DNA of 64,000 bases, from positions 94,652 through 158,651 of IMG/VR virus record IMGVR_UViG_3300047089_000307, one strand, 5' to 3'. The notes under the pieces were generated by a model. That model worked only from the letters and a program-made list of their open reading frames with translations. It searched no databases and was not told the DNA's origin. The DNA is from a virus. Positions 54,031 through 61,689 of this stretch are shown one piece after another. How positions within the stretch are numbered: the stretch's first letter is position 1; each line of letters begins with the position of its first letter. The position numbers and the translations under genes were made by a program.

Positions 54031-54632
54031 TCGTCCTCGGCGTCCTCGTCGTCCTCGTCGTCCTCGTCGTCCTCCTCGTCGTCCTCGGCGTCCTCGTCGT
54101 CCTCCTCGTCCTCGTCCGCGCCCGCGCAGCCAGCGCAGTCACACGACTCGTCGTCTTCGTCGTCTTCGTCGTCCTCGTCGTCCTCGCACTCGGGGATCTC
54201 GAACGTGCCCGTCTCCGCGATGGCGTCCAGGGCGGCCAGCACCTCGCTTTCCGTGCGCCCGGCATGGAACAGCCAGTCCGACAGGTCCTGATCCAGCGTT
54301 AGCCCCAGCGCCCGCGCGCCCAGGTAGTCTGCGGAGCCGATCTGCTCGCCGTCTGCGGTCTCGACGTTCGAGCCGTCATCGATGAGCGCTCCCGGCGGGG
54401 CGGTGAGGATCGCGGCCCATCCGGCGACGCAGCCGGTCGTCCCGCAGGAGTGGCTGCCGTGCCGGAGCGCGTCCAGGATCTTGCTGATCGCCATCTCGGT
54501 GGACTTGCCGAACCATGTGCGCTGGTACCACCACCGGGAATCGGTGCGGATCAGGTCCGCGATGAACCTCGCCAGCGTCCGCGGGGTGAAGCTCTCCGGG
54601 ATCTCGCGGACAGTCTCTTCGTGCTCGTGCAT
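54027..54632 (-). CDS. Conserved phage protein with acidic repeat tail
   Basis: 201 residues. Residues ~30-140 match a common phage family (SCGTTGCVAGWAAIL then SADYLGARALGLT, DWLFHAG). The last 50 residues are almost only Asp/Glu, encoded by GAC/GAG/GAA repeats and interrupted by CDCAGCAG. The tail might mimic DNA or bind metal; its length may vary by slippage. Confidence 0.75.
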   Translation of the reverse strand: MHEHEETVREIPESFTPRTLARFIADLIRTDSRWWYQRTWFGKSTEMAISKILDALRHGSHSCGTTGCVAGWAAILTAPPGALIDDGSNVETADGEQIGSADYLGARALGLTLDQDLSDWLFHAGRTESEVLAALDAIAETGTFEIPECEDDEDDEDDEDDESCDCAGCAGADEDEEDDEDAEDDEEDDEDDEDDEDAEDD

Positions 54633-54658
54633 GACGTGCCTTTCTGCTTGTTCCTTTC

Positions 54659-54715
54659 AGGCTGGGTGCCTGCGACCGTGCGCAGGAGATCCTGCGCACG
54701 GCCGCCAGTACCCGG
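54659..54715 (-). other. Intercistronic stem-loop, class 2
   Basis: ACTGGCGGCCGTGCGCAGG paired with CCTGCGCACGGTCGCAGG, then the conserved CACCCAGCCTGAA. Long perfect inner stem (CCGTGCGCAGG/CCTGCGCACGG). Confidence 0.7.
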
Positions 54716-54722
54716 ACTGGCC

Positions 54723-54839
54723 TTACCGCTCCCGGTCTTCCCAGCGGGGGTCAGCCGGGTTCCCGGTGTAGTACCAGGCCGAGCCGTACTCGGCCAGGAC
54801 GTCCAGTGCCCGCCGGAGCCAGCACCGCACCCGGGCCAT
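54723..54839 (-). CDS. 38-residue basic protein
   Basis: Arg/Trp-rich; ATG overlaps the upstream stop. No recognisable family. Confidence 0.5.
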   Translation of the reverse strand: MARVRCWLRRALDVLAEYGSAWYYTGNPADPRWEDRER

Positions 54840-55069
54840 CACAGCTGCCCGAGGTAGTCGACCAGCTCCTGGAAGCCGGACAGCGACCAGGACACGATGA
54901 GGATCGTCATCTCCCCCATGTCGGAGGCGAGGAGGAAGGTGATGATGAGCATGCCGGCGAACAGCACTCCCGTGTGCGCGTGCAGCCGCAGCGCCGCGCG
55001 CTTGAGCTCTTGCTCATCGGCTGCGATGACGCGCGCCGTGATGTTGCTGATCCGCAGTAGCGGTGTCAT
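54839..55069 (-). CDS. Small membrane protein
   Basis: 76 residues. Two hydrophobic stretches (GVLFAGMLIITFLLA and MTILIVSWSLSGF) after a charged N-terminal helix. Function unknown. Confidence 0.66.
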   Translation of the reverse strand: MTPLLRISNITARVIAADEQELKRAALRLHAHTGVLFAGMLIITFLLASDMGEMTILIVSWSLSGFQELVDYLGQL

Positions 55070-55078
55070 GGTCTCCTC

Positions 55079-55972
55079 CTACTGCCCGGCGGCCAGGGCC
55101 GGGACGGCGTCCCTGCGGTCGGGGTACAGCTCGCGCAGCTGCGTGATCATGGCCGTGACGTCCCAGGCGGCGTCCGGCTGCGCGCCGGCTGCATCCTGGT
55201 AATCACGGCTCGCGGCCTCGTAGGTGGCCACGATGTTCGGCCGGGAGCTCTGGGACAGGTAGCCCAGGAAGCCGGCCCGGCTCGCGTCACCGGGAGGGCA
55301 CATGCACAGCAGCCGCATGCGCGGGTCGAAGTCCCCGATGGTCACGATGTGGGACACCACGTCCTCGTGCCCGTGCGTGCACACGATGACCAGCGCCTTC
55401 CCCAGCCAGGCGGCGGCGACGGAGGCCAGCGCCGTTCCCTCGGGGTCCCACGCGCACACGATTGCCTCGAACTTGCGCGCGTGCGGCAGCAGGTCAGCCA
55501 CGAGGGCGTCCCGGGTGCGCGACAGCTGCCCCGTGGCCGGCTCGCCGGGCGGCAGCGGCGCGACCTGCTGGTAGTCCCGGACCTGGGCCGCGTAGGTGGC
55601 CACGATGGTGGCGTGGCCGTAGCGGGCCAGCCAGTCCGCGACGTGCCGCCAGCTTGCGCCGAGGCAGAAGAAGTCGTCCACGTACAGGAGCCTCATCCCC
55701 TGGCGGAGCTCTCCGATGACCTTGACCTGCGGGGAGCCGTCATCGCGTGCCTGGTTGCACACGACGAGCAGCGTCTTGGACAGCTTCGCTGCGGCGACGG
55801 CGGCCAGCGCCACGCCGTGGAAGTCCCCCGCGCACACGATCGCGTCAAACTCATGCGCGCGGGAGACCAGGTCACCGGTCATCGCCTCCTTGGCGGCGGT
55901 GAGGGCGGGTGGTGCCCCGGCGGGCAGCCCGGAGAGGGGCCCCAGTTCAGGGGGCTGGTACTCGGTTACCAT
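55079..55972 (-). CDS. Tandem phosphoribosyltransferase-like protein
   Basis: 297 residues. The first half has the type I PRTase signature MRLLYVDDFFCLGASW (residues ~93-108, the PRPP loop) and a FDAIVCAGDFHGVALA lead-in. The second half repeats the layout (KFEAIVCAWDPEGTALASV, KALVIVCTHGHE) but the PRPP loop is lost (RLLCMCPPGDASRAG), so it is probably a degenerate structural copy. PRTases transfer phosphoribosyl groups in nucleotide salvage; phages use such proteins to scavenge bases. Confidence 0.72.
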   Translation of the reverse strand: MVTEYQPPELGPLSGLPAGAPPALTAAKEAMTGDLVSRAHEFDAIVCAGDFHGVALAAVAAAKLSKTLLVVCNQARDDGSPQVKVIGELRQGMRLLYVDDFFCLGASWRHVADWLARYGHATIVATYAAQVRDYQQVAPLPPGEPATGQLSRTRDALVADLLPHARKFEAIVCAWDPEGTALASVAAAWLGKALVIVCTHGHEDVVSHIVTIGDFDPRMRLLCMCPPGDASRAGFLGYLSQSSRPNIVATYEAASRDYQDAAGAQPDAAWDVTAMITQLRELYPDRRDAVPALAAGQ

Positions 55973-56009
55973 GACGAGCCTTTCTCGTGTCTCTTCCCTG
56001 CTCTTGCTC

Positions 56010-56072
56010 CAGGCTGGTCGCCTGCGGCCGTGGACAGGGCGGATGGCCCTGCCCGCGACCGTCAGCGGTCAG
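56010..56072 (-). other. Intercistronic stem-loop, class 2
   Basis: CTGACCGCTGACGGTCGCGGGCAGGG against CCCTGTCC...CGCAGGCGACCAGCC; the GGGCAGGG/CCCTGTCC core is the strongest stem. Overlaps the stop region of the gene at 56069. Confidence 0.65.
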
Positions 56073-56383
56073 TGCGGCAGTCGCTCGCGCTTGAATTCCA
56101 GGACCCGCCAGGGGCCGAGGGGGGATTCCTCTTGCCGGCCGAGCCGGACCAGGCGCCGGTCCTCCTCGTTCCGCGCGGTCAGCATGCTGCGCACCTGCGC
56201 CCGGGTGCTGTGCTCCTCGCACGCGTAGAGCGACAGGTCGCAGGTTTCCGTGCCGGTGCTGCTGCGGGGCGGGGCTGTGAAGAACCCGCCGGAGAATCCC
56301 GGGAACTCGACCTTCCCGCGCCCGGTCACGCAGCTGAGGTTGTACTCCGCGCGGTTCGGGCAGTCCTTGCGCCAGCAGTTCAT
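56069..56383 (-). CDS. Zinc-binding small protein
   Basis: 104 residues. CWRKDCPNRAEYNLSC and later CEEHSTRAQ supply Cys/His; LTARNEEDRRLVRLGR is a helix. Resembles actinophage small proteins of the C-x4-C type. Confidence 0.68.
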   Translation of the reverse strand: MNCWRKDCPNRAEYNLSCVTGRGKVEFPGFSGGFFTAPPRSSTGTETCDLSLYACEEHSTRAQVRSMLTARNEEDRRLVRLGRQEESPLGPWRVLEFKRERLPH

Positions 56384-56823
56384 CAGCACTGCGCTCCGTG
56401 CTCGCGGTACTGCCAGTGCCACCTGCCGTCGCTCGCGGCCCACGCGGTGGCGCGCTCGCTCTCGGCCCGGAAGCCACCGCCCAGGTTGGCGGCGAACAGC
56501 CTGCCCGTGGCGGCGGGCATCGCGGCGATCCGGGCTAGCAGCTCCACGCTGCTGATCAGCTGCGTGCGCTCGACGGACTGGCCGCCGCTGTCCTGCCATG
56601 CCTCGTACGCGCTGCGCAGGGACGGTGCGCGGTCTGCCAGGCGAGCGTCCGCGTAGGCACGCGCGAACGCGAGCTCCGGGCTAATCCACCGGTCGATGCC
56701 GGCCGTGGGAGGGCCGGACGTGCTCGCGTCCATGCGCCCTCGGGCGTAGCCGAGTGCCTCCCGCATTGTCTCGCTGTGCTTGTGGCTGATGAACGTGGTG
56801 TCCGCGGGCTGTAGTTCAGTCAT
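56383..56823 (-). CDS. Unknown protein
   Basis: 146 residues. Helical, Arg/Ala-rich (SPELAFARAYADARLAD; VELLARIAAM). No family recognised. GGAGAAACG leader. Confidence 0.68.
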   Translation of the reverse strand: MTELQPADTTFISHKHSETMREALGYARGRMDASTSGPPTAGIDRWISPELAFARAYADARLADRAPSLRSAYEAWQDSGGQSVERTQLISSVELLARIAAMPAATGRLFAANLGGGFRAESERATAWAASDGRWHWQYREHGAQC

Positions 56824-56860
56824 CGTCGTTTCTCCTGCTCTTTCTCGTTTTCCCTGGTGT

Positions 56861-56928
56861 CCTGACCGGACAAGGAAGCGGCACCGGCTCGCTTGCGCGA
56901 GGCGGTGCCGCTCGGCTAACCGGGTCAG
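56861..56928 (-). other. Intercistronic stem-loop, class 1
   Basis: Outer CTGACC/GGTCAG with an inner GCGGCACCGCCTCG stem almost identical to that at 49637; the loop is GCAA-like. Starts within the stop of the gene at 56925. Confidence 0.8.
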
Positions 56929-57305
56929 TTCCTGCGTGCAGCCTTGATCTCGGCGACCAGGCTGTCTATCTGCTCCCACTGCTGGCGCTGCGGGTGGAAT
57001 GCCTCTGCGGCGACGAGGTCCGGGTAGGCATCCACCATCGTGTCCGCGTCCGGGAACGCAGCCTCGCGGGGGTCACCGCCCTGGCCTGCGTAGATCCGGA
57101 ACAGCAGTACCTCCTCCGCCCTGATCAGGCCGGACATCAGGCGCGGGATGACGTACTCGTCCAGCGTCCAGCCTGCGTTGTCGTTACCGCCGATCGTGAT
57201 GACGCCCGGCTCTCCCGGGATTACCTCGTAGTTCGACGGCAGGTAGCGGGCGACGGTCTCCGCTGAGGGGATGCCGTCTCGTTGCCTTACGTGCGCGTAC
57301 CTCAT
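56925..57305 (-). CDS. Unknown protein
   Basis: 126 residues. A MRYAHVRQRDGIPSAETVARYL start and a WTLDEYVIPRLMSGLI helix. Asp/Glu-rich C-terminus. No family recognised. Confidence 0.7.
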   Translation of the reverse strand: MRYAHVRQRDGIPSAETVARYLPSNYEVIPGEPGVITIGGNDNAGWTLDEYVIPRLMSGLIRAEEVLLFRIYAGQGGDPREAAFPDADTMVDAYPDLVAAEAFHPQRQQWEQIDSLVAEIKAARRN

Positions 57306-57520
57306 GGCTCCTCCGTTTCCATTAGCTCCCGGGCACGGGCCATGGCAGCCTGCGCCAGGTCCATGTGCCGTGCGGCTACCCGCAGCTGCTCCCCGGCGTC
57401 TTGCCTGCGCTGCCATGCCTCACGGGTCTCGCCGCTGCGCTGCCCGGTCCAGAACTCCGCGTCCAGCGGACGGCCGGGCTGCGCGGCGATCTCGCCGGAG
57501 CCGACGATCCTGGTTTTCAT
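57302..57520 (-). CDS. Unknown small helical protein
   Basis: 72 residues. SGEIAAQPGRPLDAEFWTG then an Arg/Gln/Ala helix. ATGA overlap on both sides. Confidence 0.66.
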   Translation of the reverse strand: MKTRIVGSGEIAAQPGRPLDAEFWTGQRSGETREAWQRRQDAGEQLRVAARHMDLAQAAMARARELMETEEP

Positions 57521-57852
57521 GTCCGGTGCCGCCGCAGTCCCGCGTTGCCGGCGATGGCCGTGGCCGCTCCCTGCACTGACTGGTAGGCCAGGTTCAGGTA
57601 CCGCCCGCGCCCGTCGTGGCACTCGAACGGCTTGAGCGGGTCCTCGTCATCGTCAGCCACGGGGTTCTGCGACGACGGGACGCCGGACATGACCGCCTCG
57701 TCCCTGGTGTCGGTGATGAAGCCGAGGACCCGCCCGCTGCGCGGGTCCGTGACCGTCCAGTCCGCGAGCGGCGGCTGCTCCGGCTCGCTGTAGACGCGGA
57801 CCTTGCCGAACACGGTGTCGTAGGTGACGTCCAGGTCGTTGCCTGCTCCCAT
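57517..57852 (-). CDS. Unknown protein
   Basis: 111 residues. Beta-rich start (VTYDTVFGKVRVYS, DWTVTDPRSGRVLGF) and an acidic loop. No family recognised. GGAGGCGGGAGGAGC leader. Confidence 0.68.
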   Translation of the reverse strand: MGAGNDLDVTYDTVFGKVRVYSEPEQPPLADWTVTDPRSGRVLGFITDTRDEAVMSGVPSSQNPVADDDEDPLKPFECHDGRGRYLNLAYQSVQGAATAIAGNAGLRRHRT

Positions 57853-57891
57853 GCTCCTCCCGCCTCCTTTCCCTTCTCGTTTTCCTGGTTG

Positions 57892-57960
57892 CCCTGACCG
57901 GACAGCAAAGCGCCCCGTGCCCGGGTGAGCGGGCGCGGGGCGCTAGGGCTGAGGAGTCAG
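57892..57960 (-). other. Intercistronic stem-loop, class 1
   Basis: CTGACT with an inner GCGCCCCGCGCCCG stem carrying one G-T type change, and a GTCCGGTCAG end; the outer pair is CTGACt/gGTCAG. Confidence 0.7.
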
Positions 57961-57966
57961 GAGCTG

Positions 57967-58335
57967 CTAGCAGCCCCGGGAGTCCGTGACGGTGCTGTGC
58001 GCGATGCCCGTCTTGCTCACGGACCTGCGCACCTCGTGCTCCGTCCAGCACGGGAAGCGCATCACCTTGGCCAGGCGGAACGTGGATGACGCCCCGGTGT
58101 AGCTGCGCGACCAGCCGTGCTCGGCCTCGGTGTAGTCCTTGCCGCAGGTGACCTTCGTGGTCCACCGGTCGGACACGCTCCCGCGGGAGCTGACCGTGTG
58201 GCTGTGCGTGGTCCTGGACGTGCACGCGGTGGCCGTGGCCGCCTCGGCGGGGATCGCCACGGTGCCCGCCATGCCGCCGGCCAGGCAGAGCGCGACGATC
58301 CCGGACATGACGTAATCCATGCGCTTGAGCTTCAT
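57967..58335 (-). CDS. Secreted protein
   Basis: 122 residues. KLKR then IVALCLAGGMAGTVAIPAEA is a Sec signal peptide with AEA cleavage near 31; four Cys in the mature part (two pairs) suggest disulphides. Ser/Thr-rich. Possibly acts outside the host membrane. Confidence 0.72.
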   Translation of the reverse strand: MKLKRMDYVMSGIVALCLAGGMAGTVAIPAEAATATACTSRTTHSHTVSSRGSVSDRWTTKVTCGKDYTEAEHGWSRSYTGASSTFRLAKVMRFPCWTEHEVRRSVSKTGIAHSTVTDSRGC

Positions 58336-58367
58336 TTCCTGTGCTGCCTTTCTCCTGCTCTCCCCGG

Positions 58368-58437
58368 GCTGGCCGGGCTGCGATGCGCTCCCGCGCCTGT
58401 CATTCCAGGCGCGGGAGCGCACGGGCGGCCGTGCCAG
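58368..58437 (-). other. Intercistronic stem-loop, class 1 variant
   Basis: Outer GCTGGC/GCCAGC, inner GCGCTCCCGCGCCTG perfect over 14 bp. Sits just after the stop of the gene at 58439. Confidence 0.7.
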
Positions 58438-58438
58438 C

Positions 58439-58633
58439 TCAGGTCAGCGGCAGGCTGGCGAAGACCAGGGAGTCGTCGCCGCCCAGGACCTCGTACGCGG
58501 CGAGGACATCCGCCGAGGTTTCCAGGGCCTGCGCCACGATCTCCCGGGCGTCCCAGGCGTGCGCCTCGTCCAGGTACACGCGCACCGTGATGTACGTGGT
58601 GTCCGCGCGCTCGTTCAGCTCCTGCGCGCTCAC
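58439..58633 (-). CDS. Unknown small protein
   Basis: 64 residues from the GTG overlapping the previous stop. TTYITVRVYLDEAHAWDAREIVAQAL is a strand-helix unit. No family recognised. Confidence 0.63.
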   Translation of the reverse strand: MSAQELNERADTTYITVRVYLDEAHAWDAREIVAQALETSADVLAAYEVLGGDDSLVFASLPLT

Positions 58634-58845
58634 CCTCGCCGTCCGGTCCGGCGCGCGGGCAGGACGCGCCTGCTGGTGCGCCCGCTGGCCATGGCCTCCG
58701 CCTCCTGGGAGCGGGGCGCGGCGTCCGGGACGCGGAACGCCCACGGCTTCGTGCCGCTCAGGTCCGCGCGCCGCTTCGCCACGCCGGCCGCGCGCACGGT
58801 GCTGCGCCTGGGAGTCGGGCCGTTCTTGGTACGGTCGTTGCTCAC
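58630..58845 (-). CDS. Basic, probably disordered protein
   Basis: 71 residues from GTG after GGAAAGGG. Arg/Pro/Ser-rich throughout, likely nucleic-acid binding. No family recognised. Confidence 0.6.
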   Translation of the reverse strand: MSNDRTKNGPTPRRSTVRAAGVAKRRADLSGTKPWAFRVPDAAPRSQEAEAMASGRTSRRVLPARRTGRRG

Positions 58846-58876
58846 GGTGTTGCCCTTTCCGGTAGTTTCCTGGTTG

Positions 58877-58947
58877 CCCTGACCGGGCAGCAAAGCGACC
58901 GCGCCCCCGTGGTTGCGGGGGCGCGGTCGCTAGGGCTGGCTGGTCAG
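58877..58947 (-). other. Intercistronic stem-loop, class 1
   Basis: Outer CTGACC/GGTCAG; the inner stem is different in sequence (GCGACCGCGCCCCCG against its complement), which keeps pairing while changing most bases. Confidence 0.8.
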
Positions 58948-59282
58948 TGCTGCTTCGTGCTGGCGTACGTGGTGCCGGGCTCGTGAAGCTCGGCGTCCTT
59001 GCCCTCGAAGTACCGGGCTAGCCGGCCGTACTGGCGCATGGTGCCGGACATGGTGTCGGAGCCGCCGCGCGTGGTGTTGTGCCAGGTCTGGGTCTCGCCG
59101 GAGTCCGCGTACCCGTTGGACCAGGCGGCGACCCGGGTCACCTGCACGACGGTCAGGTTGTTGTCCCAGAATTTCGCGCCCACGGTGACCGGGAAGCCGT
59201 CTGCGGACAGGTGCGCGACCTGGACTGCGGGGTGCTTCGGGCAGGAGCCGTCGTTGGCTCCGGTGCAGGCGGGACCGGTCAC
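58944..59282 (-). CDS. Unknown protein
   Basis: 112 residues from the GTG overlapping the previous stop. CTGANDGSC near the start; beta-rich VTVGAKFWDNNLTVVQVT. No signal seen, but the pairing with the exported protein upstream suggests a related job. Confidence 0.66.
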   Translation of the reverse strand: MTGPACTGANDGSCPKHPAVQVAHLSADGFPVTVGAKFWDNNLTVVQVTRVAAWSNGYADSGETQTWHNTTRGGSDTMSGTMRQYGRLARYFEGKDAELHEPGTTYASTKQH

Positions 59283-59566
59283 GGCTGCTCGACGTCCAGC
59301 GTTCCGTCCCGGAGGCAGGTGGCCACGTCGCTGTCCGGCAGGAAGACCTCCTGGCCGGGCTTGAGCGTGACTACCCAGGTGCCTACCAGCTGGTCGGTGT
59401 TGTCGGTGTAGACCGGCTGGGTCGCGCGGCACGTGCCGGCCGGCAGGTGAATCGCTGTCCCCCTGGACTGCGCGACCGCGTAGGTGGTGCCGGCGGTAGC
59501 GCCGCTGAGCAGGACGAGCGATCCCGTGAGCAGTAGCGCGCGGCGTCGGGTGATCCGGAGCTTCAT
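59279..59566 (-). CDS. Exported or membrane-anchored protein
   Basis: 95 residues. RITRRRALLLTGSLVLLSGATAG is a basic-hydrophobic leader (signal peptide or anchor), followed by a beta-rich domain with two Cys. Confidence 0.68.
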   Translation of the reverse strand: MKLRITRRRALLLTGSLVLLSGATAGTTYAVAQSRGTAIHLPAGTCRATQPVYTDNTDQLVGTWVVTLKPGQEVFLPDSDVATCLRDGTLDVEQP

Positions 59567-59588
59567 GGTGGTTTCCCTTTCTCGGTTG

Positions 59589-59656
59589 CCCTGACTGGAC
59601 AAGGAAGCGCTCCGCACCGTGCGTTACGGTGCGGAGCGCTCAGCCAATCGAGTCAG
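59589..59656 (-). other. Intercistronic stem-loop, class 1
   Basis: Outer CTGACT/AGTCAG: the last base pair changes from C-G to T-A with both sides adjusted. Inner GCGCTCCGCACCGT perfect. Confidence 0.8.
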
Positions 59657-59660
59657 TGCC

Positions 59661-59855
59661 TTACGGGCAGGTCAGCCCGTCATCGCCGTACTGCCGTGCC
59701 AGGTCCTGGCACGCGGGCGCGGTACTCGTGCCCGTGGTCTGGTAGATGACCTGCCCTTGCGGGGCGGGCATGCTCTGCACGGCCAGCGTGGCGGCTACTC
59801 CGAAGAGGCAGGCTGTTACAGCCAGGGCCGCTATCCATGCTCTGGGGTGCTTCAC
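59661..59855 (-). CDS. Exported or membrane-anchored small protein
   Basis: 64 residues from the GTG overlapping the previous stop. PRAWIAALAVTACLFGVAATL is a signal or anchor; a Cys pair near the C-terminus. Confidence 0.64.
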   Translation of the reverse strand: MKHPRAWIAALAVTACLFGVAATLAVQSMPAPQGQVIYQTTGTSTAPACQDLARQYGDDGLTCP

Positions 59856-60085
59856 GATGACGTGTCCTTCCTCGTGATGAGGATCGTGGGCCATTCCAGG
59901 TACCGGGCCGCCATGACCTGCGCGTCCGCGTGGGCCCAGCTGTCCGGGTCCGGCGTGCCGTCCGCGCGCAGCAGGACGGGCTCGATCTGCCCCTCCTGCT
60001 CCAGGCGCTCAGCCTGCGCGTAGACGTCCCGCCAGTGCGGCTCGCTGCTGACGGGGACGTCGTGCGGGCTGACCAGCTCGGTCAC
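59852..60085 (-). CDS. Unknown small protein
   Basis: 77 residues from GTG. Helical (DVYAQAERLEQEG), ending TILITRKDTSS. No family recognised. Confidence 0.62.
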   Translation of the reverse strand: MTELVSPHDVPVSSEPHWRDVYAQAERLEQEGQIEPVLLRADGTPDPDSWAHADAQVMAARYLEWPTILITRKDTSS

Positions 60086-60087
60086 GG

Positions 60088-60570
60088 CTACGCCCTGGCC
60101 TCGGTCACGATGGCCCGGTTGATCCACGGCACGCCATGGCCGGCCGTGTCGACGTGCAGCGTGTCGGCAGCGCCGTAGCGGGCCTGGGCCGGCGCGCTGC
60201 GGGCGACGTTCAGCGCGTCCTCGCTGCTGGGCGCGCTGGTGATCAGCGTGATCAGGTCATCCCCGGTCATGGCCTCGTGCACGGTGACCCGGGACTCAGC
60301 CGTCAGGATCGCGGTTGCGTAGCTGGCCCAGACTTCGCTGTCCTTGCTGATGGTGATGGCCTGCCCGTGCTGGGACTGGTATGCGGCGTTGCCGGCGGCC
60401 AGCTCCTCCTGCGCGCTGCGTGCCTCGGCGTACGCATCCGGGTGCCGCAGCGCGATGAAGTTCAGCAGGAAGTGCAGGTCCAGCATGCTTAGCTGCGCTA
60501 TCTCCTCTAGCGGTCCGGCCGGCTGCTGCCTGCCTTCCGTCTCCGGGATGTCCCGGGAGTGCTTTCCCAT
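60088..60570 (-). CDS. Unknown protein
   Basis: 160 residues. Helices at ~20-45 (LSMLDLHFLLNFIALRH) and ~45-70, then a beta segment. No family recognised. AGGAAGGGAAATC leader. Confidence 0.68.
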   Translation of the reverse strand: MGKHSRDIPETEGRQQPAGPLEEIAQLSMLDLHFLLNFIALRHPDAYAEARSAQEELAAGNAAYQSQHGQAITISKDSEVWASYATAILTAESRVTVHEAMTGDDLITLITSAPSSEDALNVARSAPAQARYGAADTLHVDTAGHGVPWINRAIVTEARA

Positions 60571-60596
60571 GGTCGATTTCCCTTCCTGTCGGTTCC

Positions 60597-60666
60597 TGAT
60601 GGCCACGTAAGGCCATGGCCCCGGATTTCCCTGTCACGGGAAATCCGGGGCCACGATCCGGCGTCA
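60597..60666 (-). other. Intercistronic stem-loop, other type
   Basis: Inner stem GGCCCCGGATTTCCC perfect (60617-60652); the outer part CTGACG...CATCAGG is less regular than in class 1. Confidence 0.65.
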
Positions 60667-60900
60667 GTTCAGGATCAGCCGTCCCATGGCTTCCCAGCCG
60701 CCGAGCATTTCAGCGACTACCTTCTGGGAAAGCACGGCAGCGGCCAGCGGGCTTGCCCCGGATTTGCGGGCTGCCCGGTAAGCGGCGTTCTGCGCTAGTG
60801 CCTCTGCTTCTTCCCGGTTGCCGTGCGGGAGGGACAGCGCGTCAGCGGCGGCATCGCTGGCCGCCATTTCGATGTCGGTCATGTCCGGGAGAGCGGTCAT
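60664..60900 (-). CDS. Unknown helical protein
   Basis: 78 residues. Ala-rich helices (ASDAAADALSLPHGNREEAEA; ASPLAAAVLSQKVVAEML). No family recognised. Confidence 0.65.
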   Translation of the reverse strand: MTALPDMTDIEMAASDAAADALSLPHGNREEAEALAQNAAYRAARKSGASPLAAAVLSQKVVAEMLGGWEAMGRLILN

Positions 60901-60916
60901 TTCCGGGTTTTCCTCT

Positions 60917-61051
60917 CTAGACACGGTCAAGTGCGGGATCGTAGTGCGTGGCTCTCCGCGCGCCGGCCAGGTAGGCCATGCGCAGGAAGGAGTAGCTGAG
61001 CATGGAGTCATCAGGCAGGGAGTCCCACCAGGATTCGAAGTCCTCGTCCAT
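60917..61051 (-). CDS. 44-residue acidic protein
   Basis: ATG after GAAAGGAATCC; DEDFESWWDSLPDDSML then a helix. Resembles tiny early phage proteins. Confidence 0.58.
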   Translation of the reverse strand: MDEDFESWWDSLPDDSMLSYSFLRMAYLAGARRATHYDPALDRV

Positions 61052-61067
61052 TTCCTGGATTCCTTTC

Positions 61068-61598
61068 TCAGTAGTTCCTGGTCCACGTGAACAGGAACCG
61101 CGTGTCGTAGTGGCTGCTGCACCGGTTGCAGCTGATCTGCTTAGTCGGCCGGCGTTCCCGTCCGGTTTCGTGGCCGGCCGGGCACGTCCCCGCCCACCGG
61201 GGCTCCAGCTCTGCCTCGCCGTCGTGTCCCCAGGTCCTGTCCGGCTCCACTCCGATCCGGATGCACTCCAGCTGCCACGCGGCATCGTGGTAGTGGCCGG
61301 GCGTCCGCGCGTGCGCGATCTCGTGCAGCACGGTCTTGCGCTGGTGCTCCGGAATCCACAGGGACATGAGCAGCGCGGAGAAGCTCAGCGTTCCCGCGCT
61401 GCCGTTCCTGCCGTACCGGCACTGGCCGGCCCGGCGCTTGGCCTGGTCAAACTGGAATCCCCATGCGGACAGGTCATGGGCAGCCATCTCGGCGAGCGCC
61501 ATCTCCCGGAATTCCGCTAGCTTCCCGGGCTCGGCGACGTGGTTACCGTTGTCAACTAGCGTGACCGCCCCGAACTGTGAGAGCAGTGATCCTGCCAT
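61068..61598 (-). CDS. SprT-like zinc metalloprotease
   Basis: 176 residues. HEIAHARTPGHYHDAAW (residues 92-108) is the HExxH motif with a third His nearby, as in SprT/Spartan-type peptidases; the end has CPAGHETG and ISCNRC-SSHYD, a zinc ribbon. LSFSALLMSLWI and VLHE fit the strand before the active helix. Spartan-like proteases remove proteins crosslinked to DNA; a phage copy could clear replication blocks. Starts FGAVTLV (residues 9-15), also seen in the protein at 62438. Confidence 0.85.
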   Translation of the reverse strand: MAGSLLSQFGAVTLVDNGNHVAEPGKLAEFREMALAEMAAHDLSAWGFQFDQAKRRAGQCRYGRNGSAGTLSFSALLMSLWIPEHQRKTVLHEIAHARTPGHYHDAAWQLECIRIGVEPDRTWGHDGEAELEPRWAGTCPAGHETGRERRPTKQISCNRCSSHYDTRFLFTWTRNY

Positions 61599-61630
61599 GC
61601 GTCCTGGATTCCTCCTTTCCTGCTCAGTAC

Positions 61631-61689
61631 CGGGCTGAATGCCCGTGAGCGCACGCGGGGGATTCCCGCGTGCGCTCATGGGGAGTCAG
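61631..61689 (-). other. Intercistronic stem-loop, other type
   Basis: Inner GAGCGC-ACGCGGG/CCCGCGTGCGCTC, outer CTGACT...TTCAG; similar placement to class 1, different internal loops. Confidence 0.6.
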
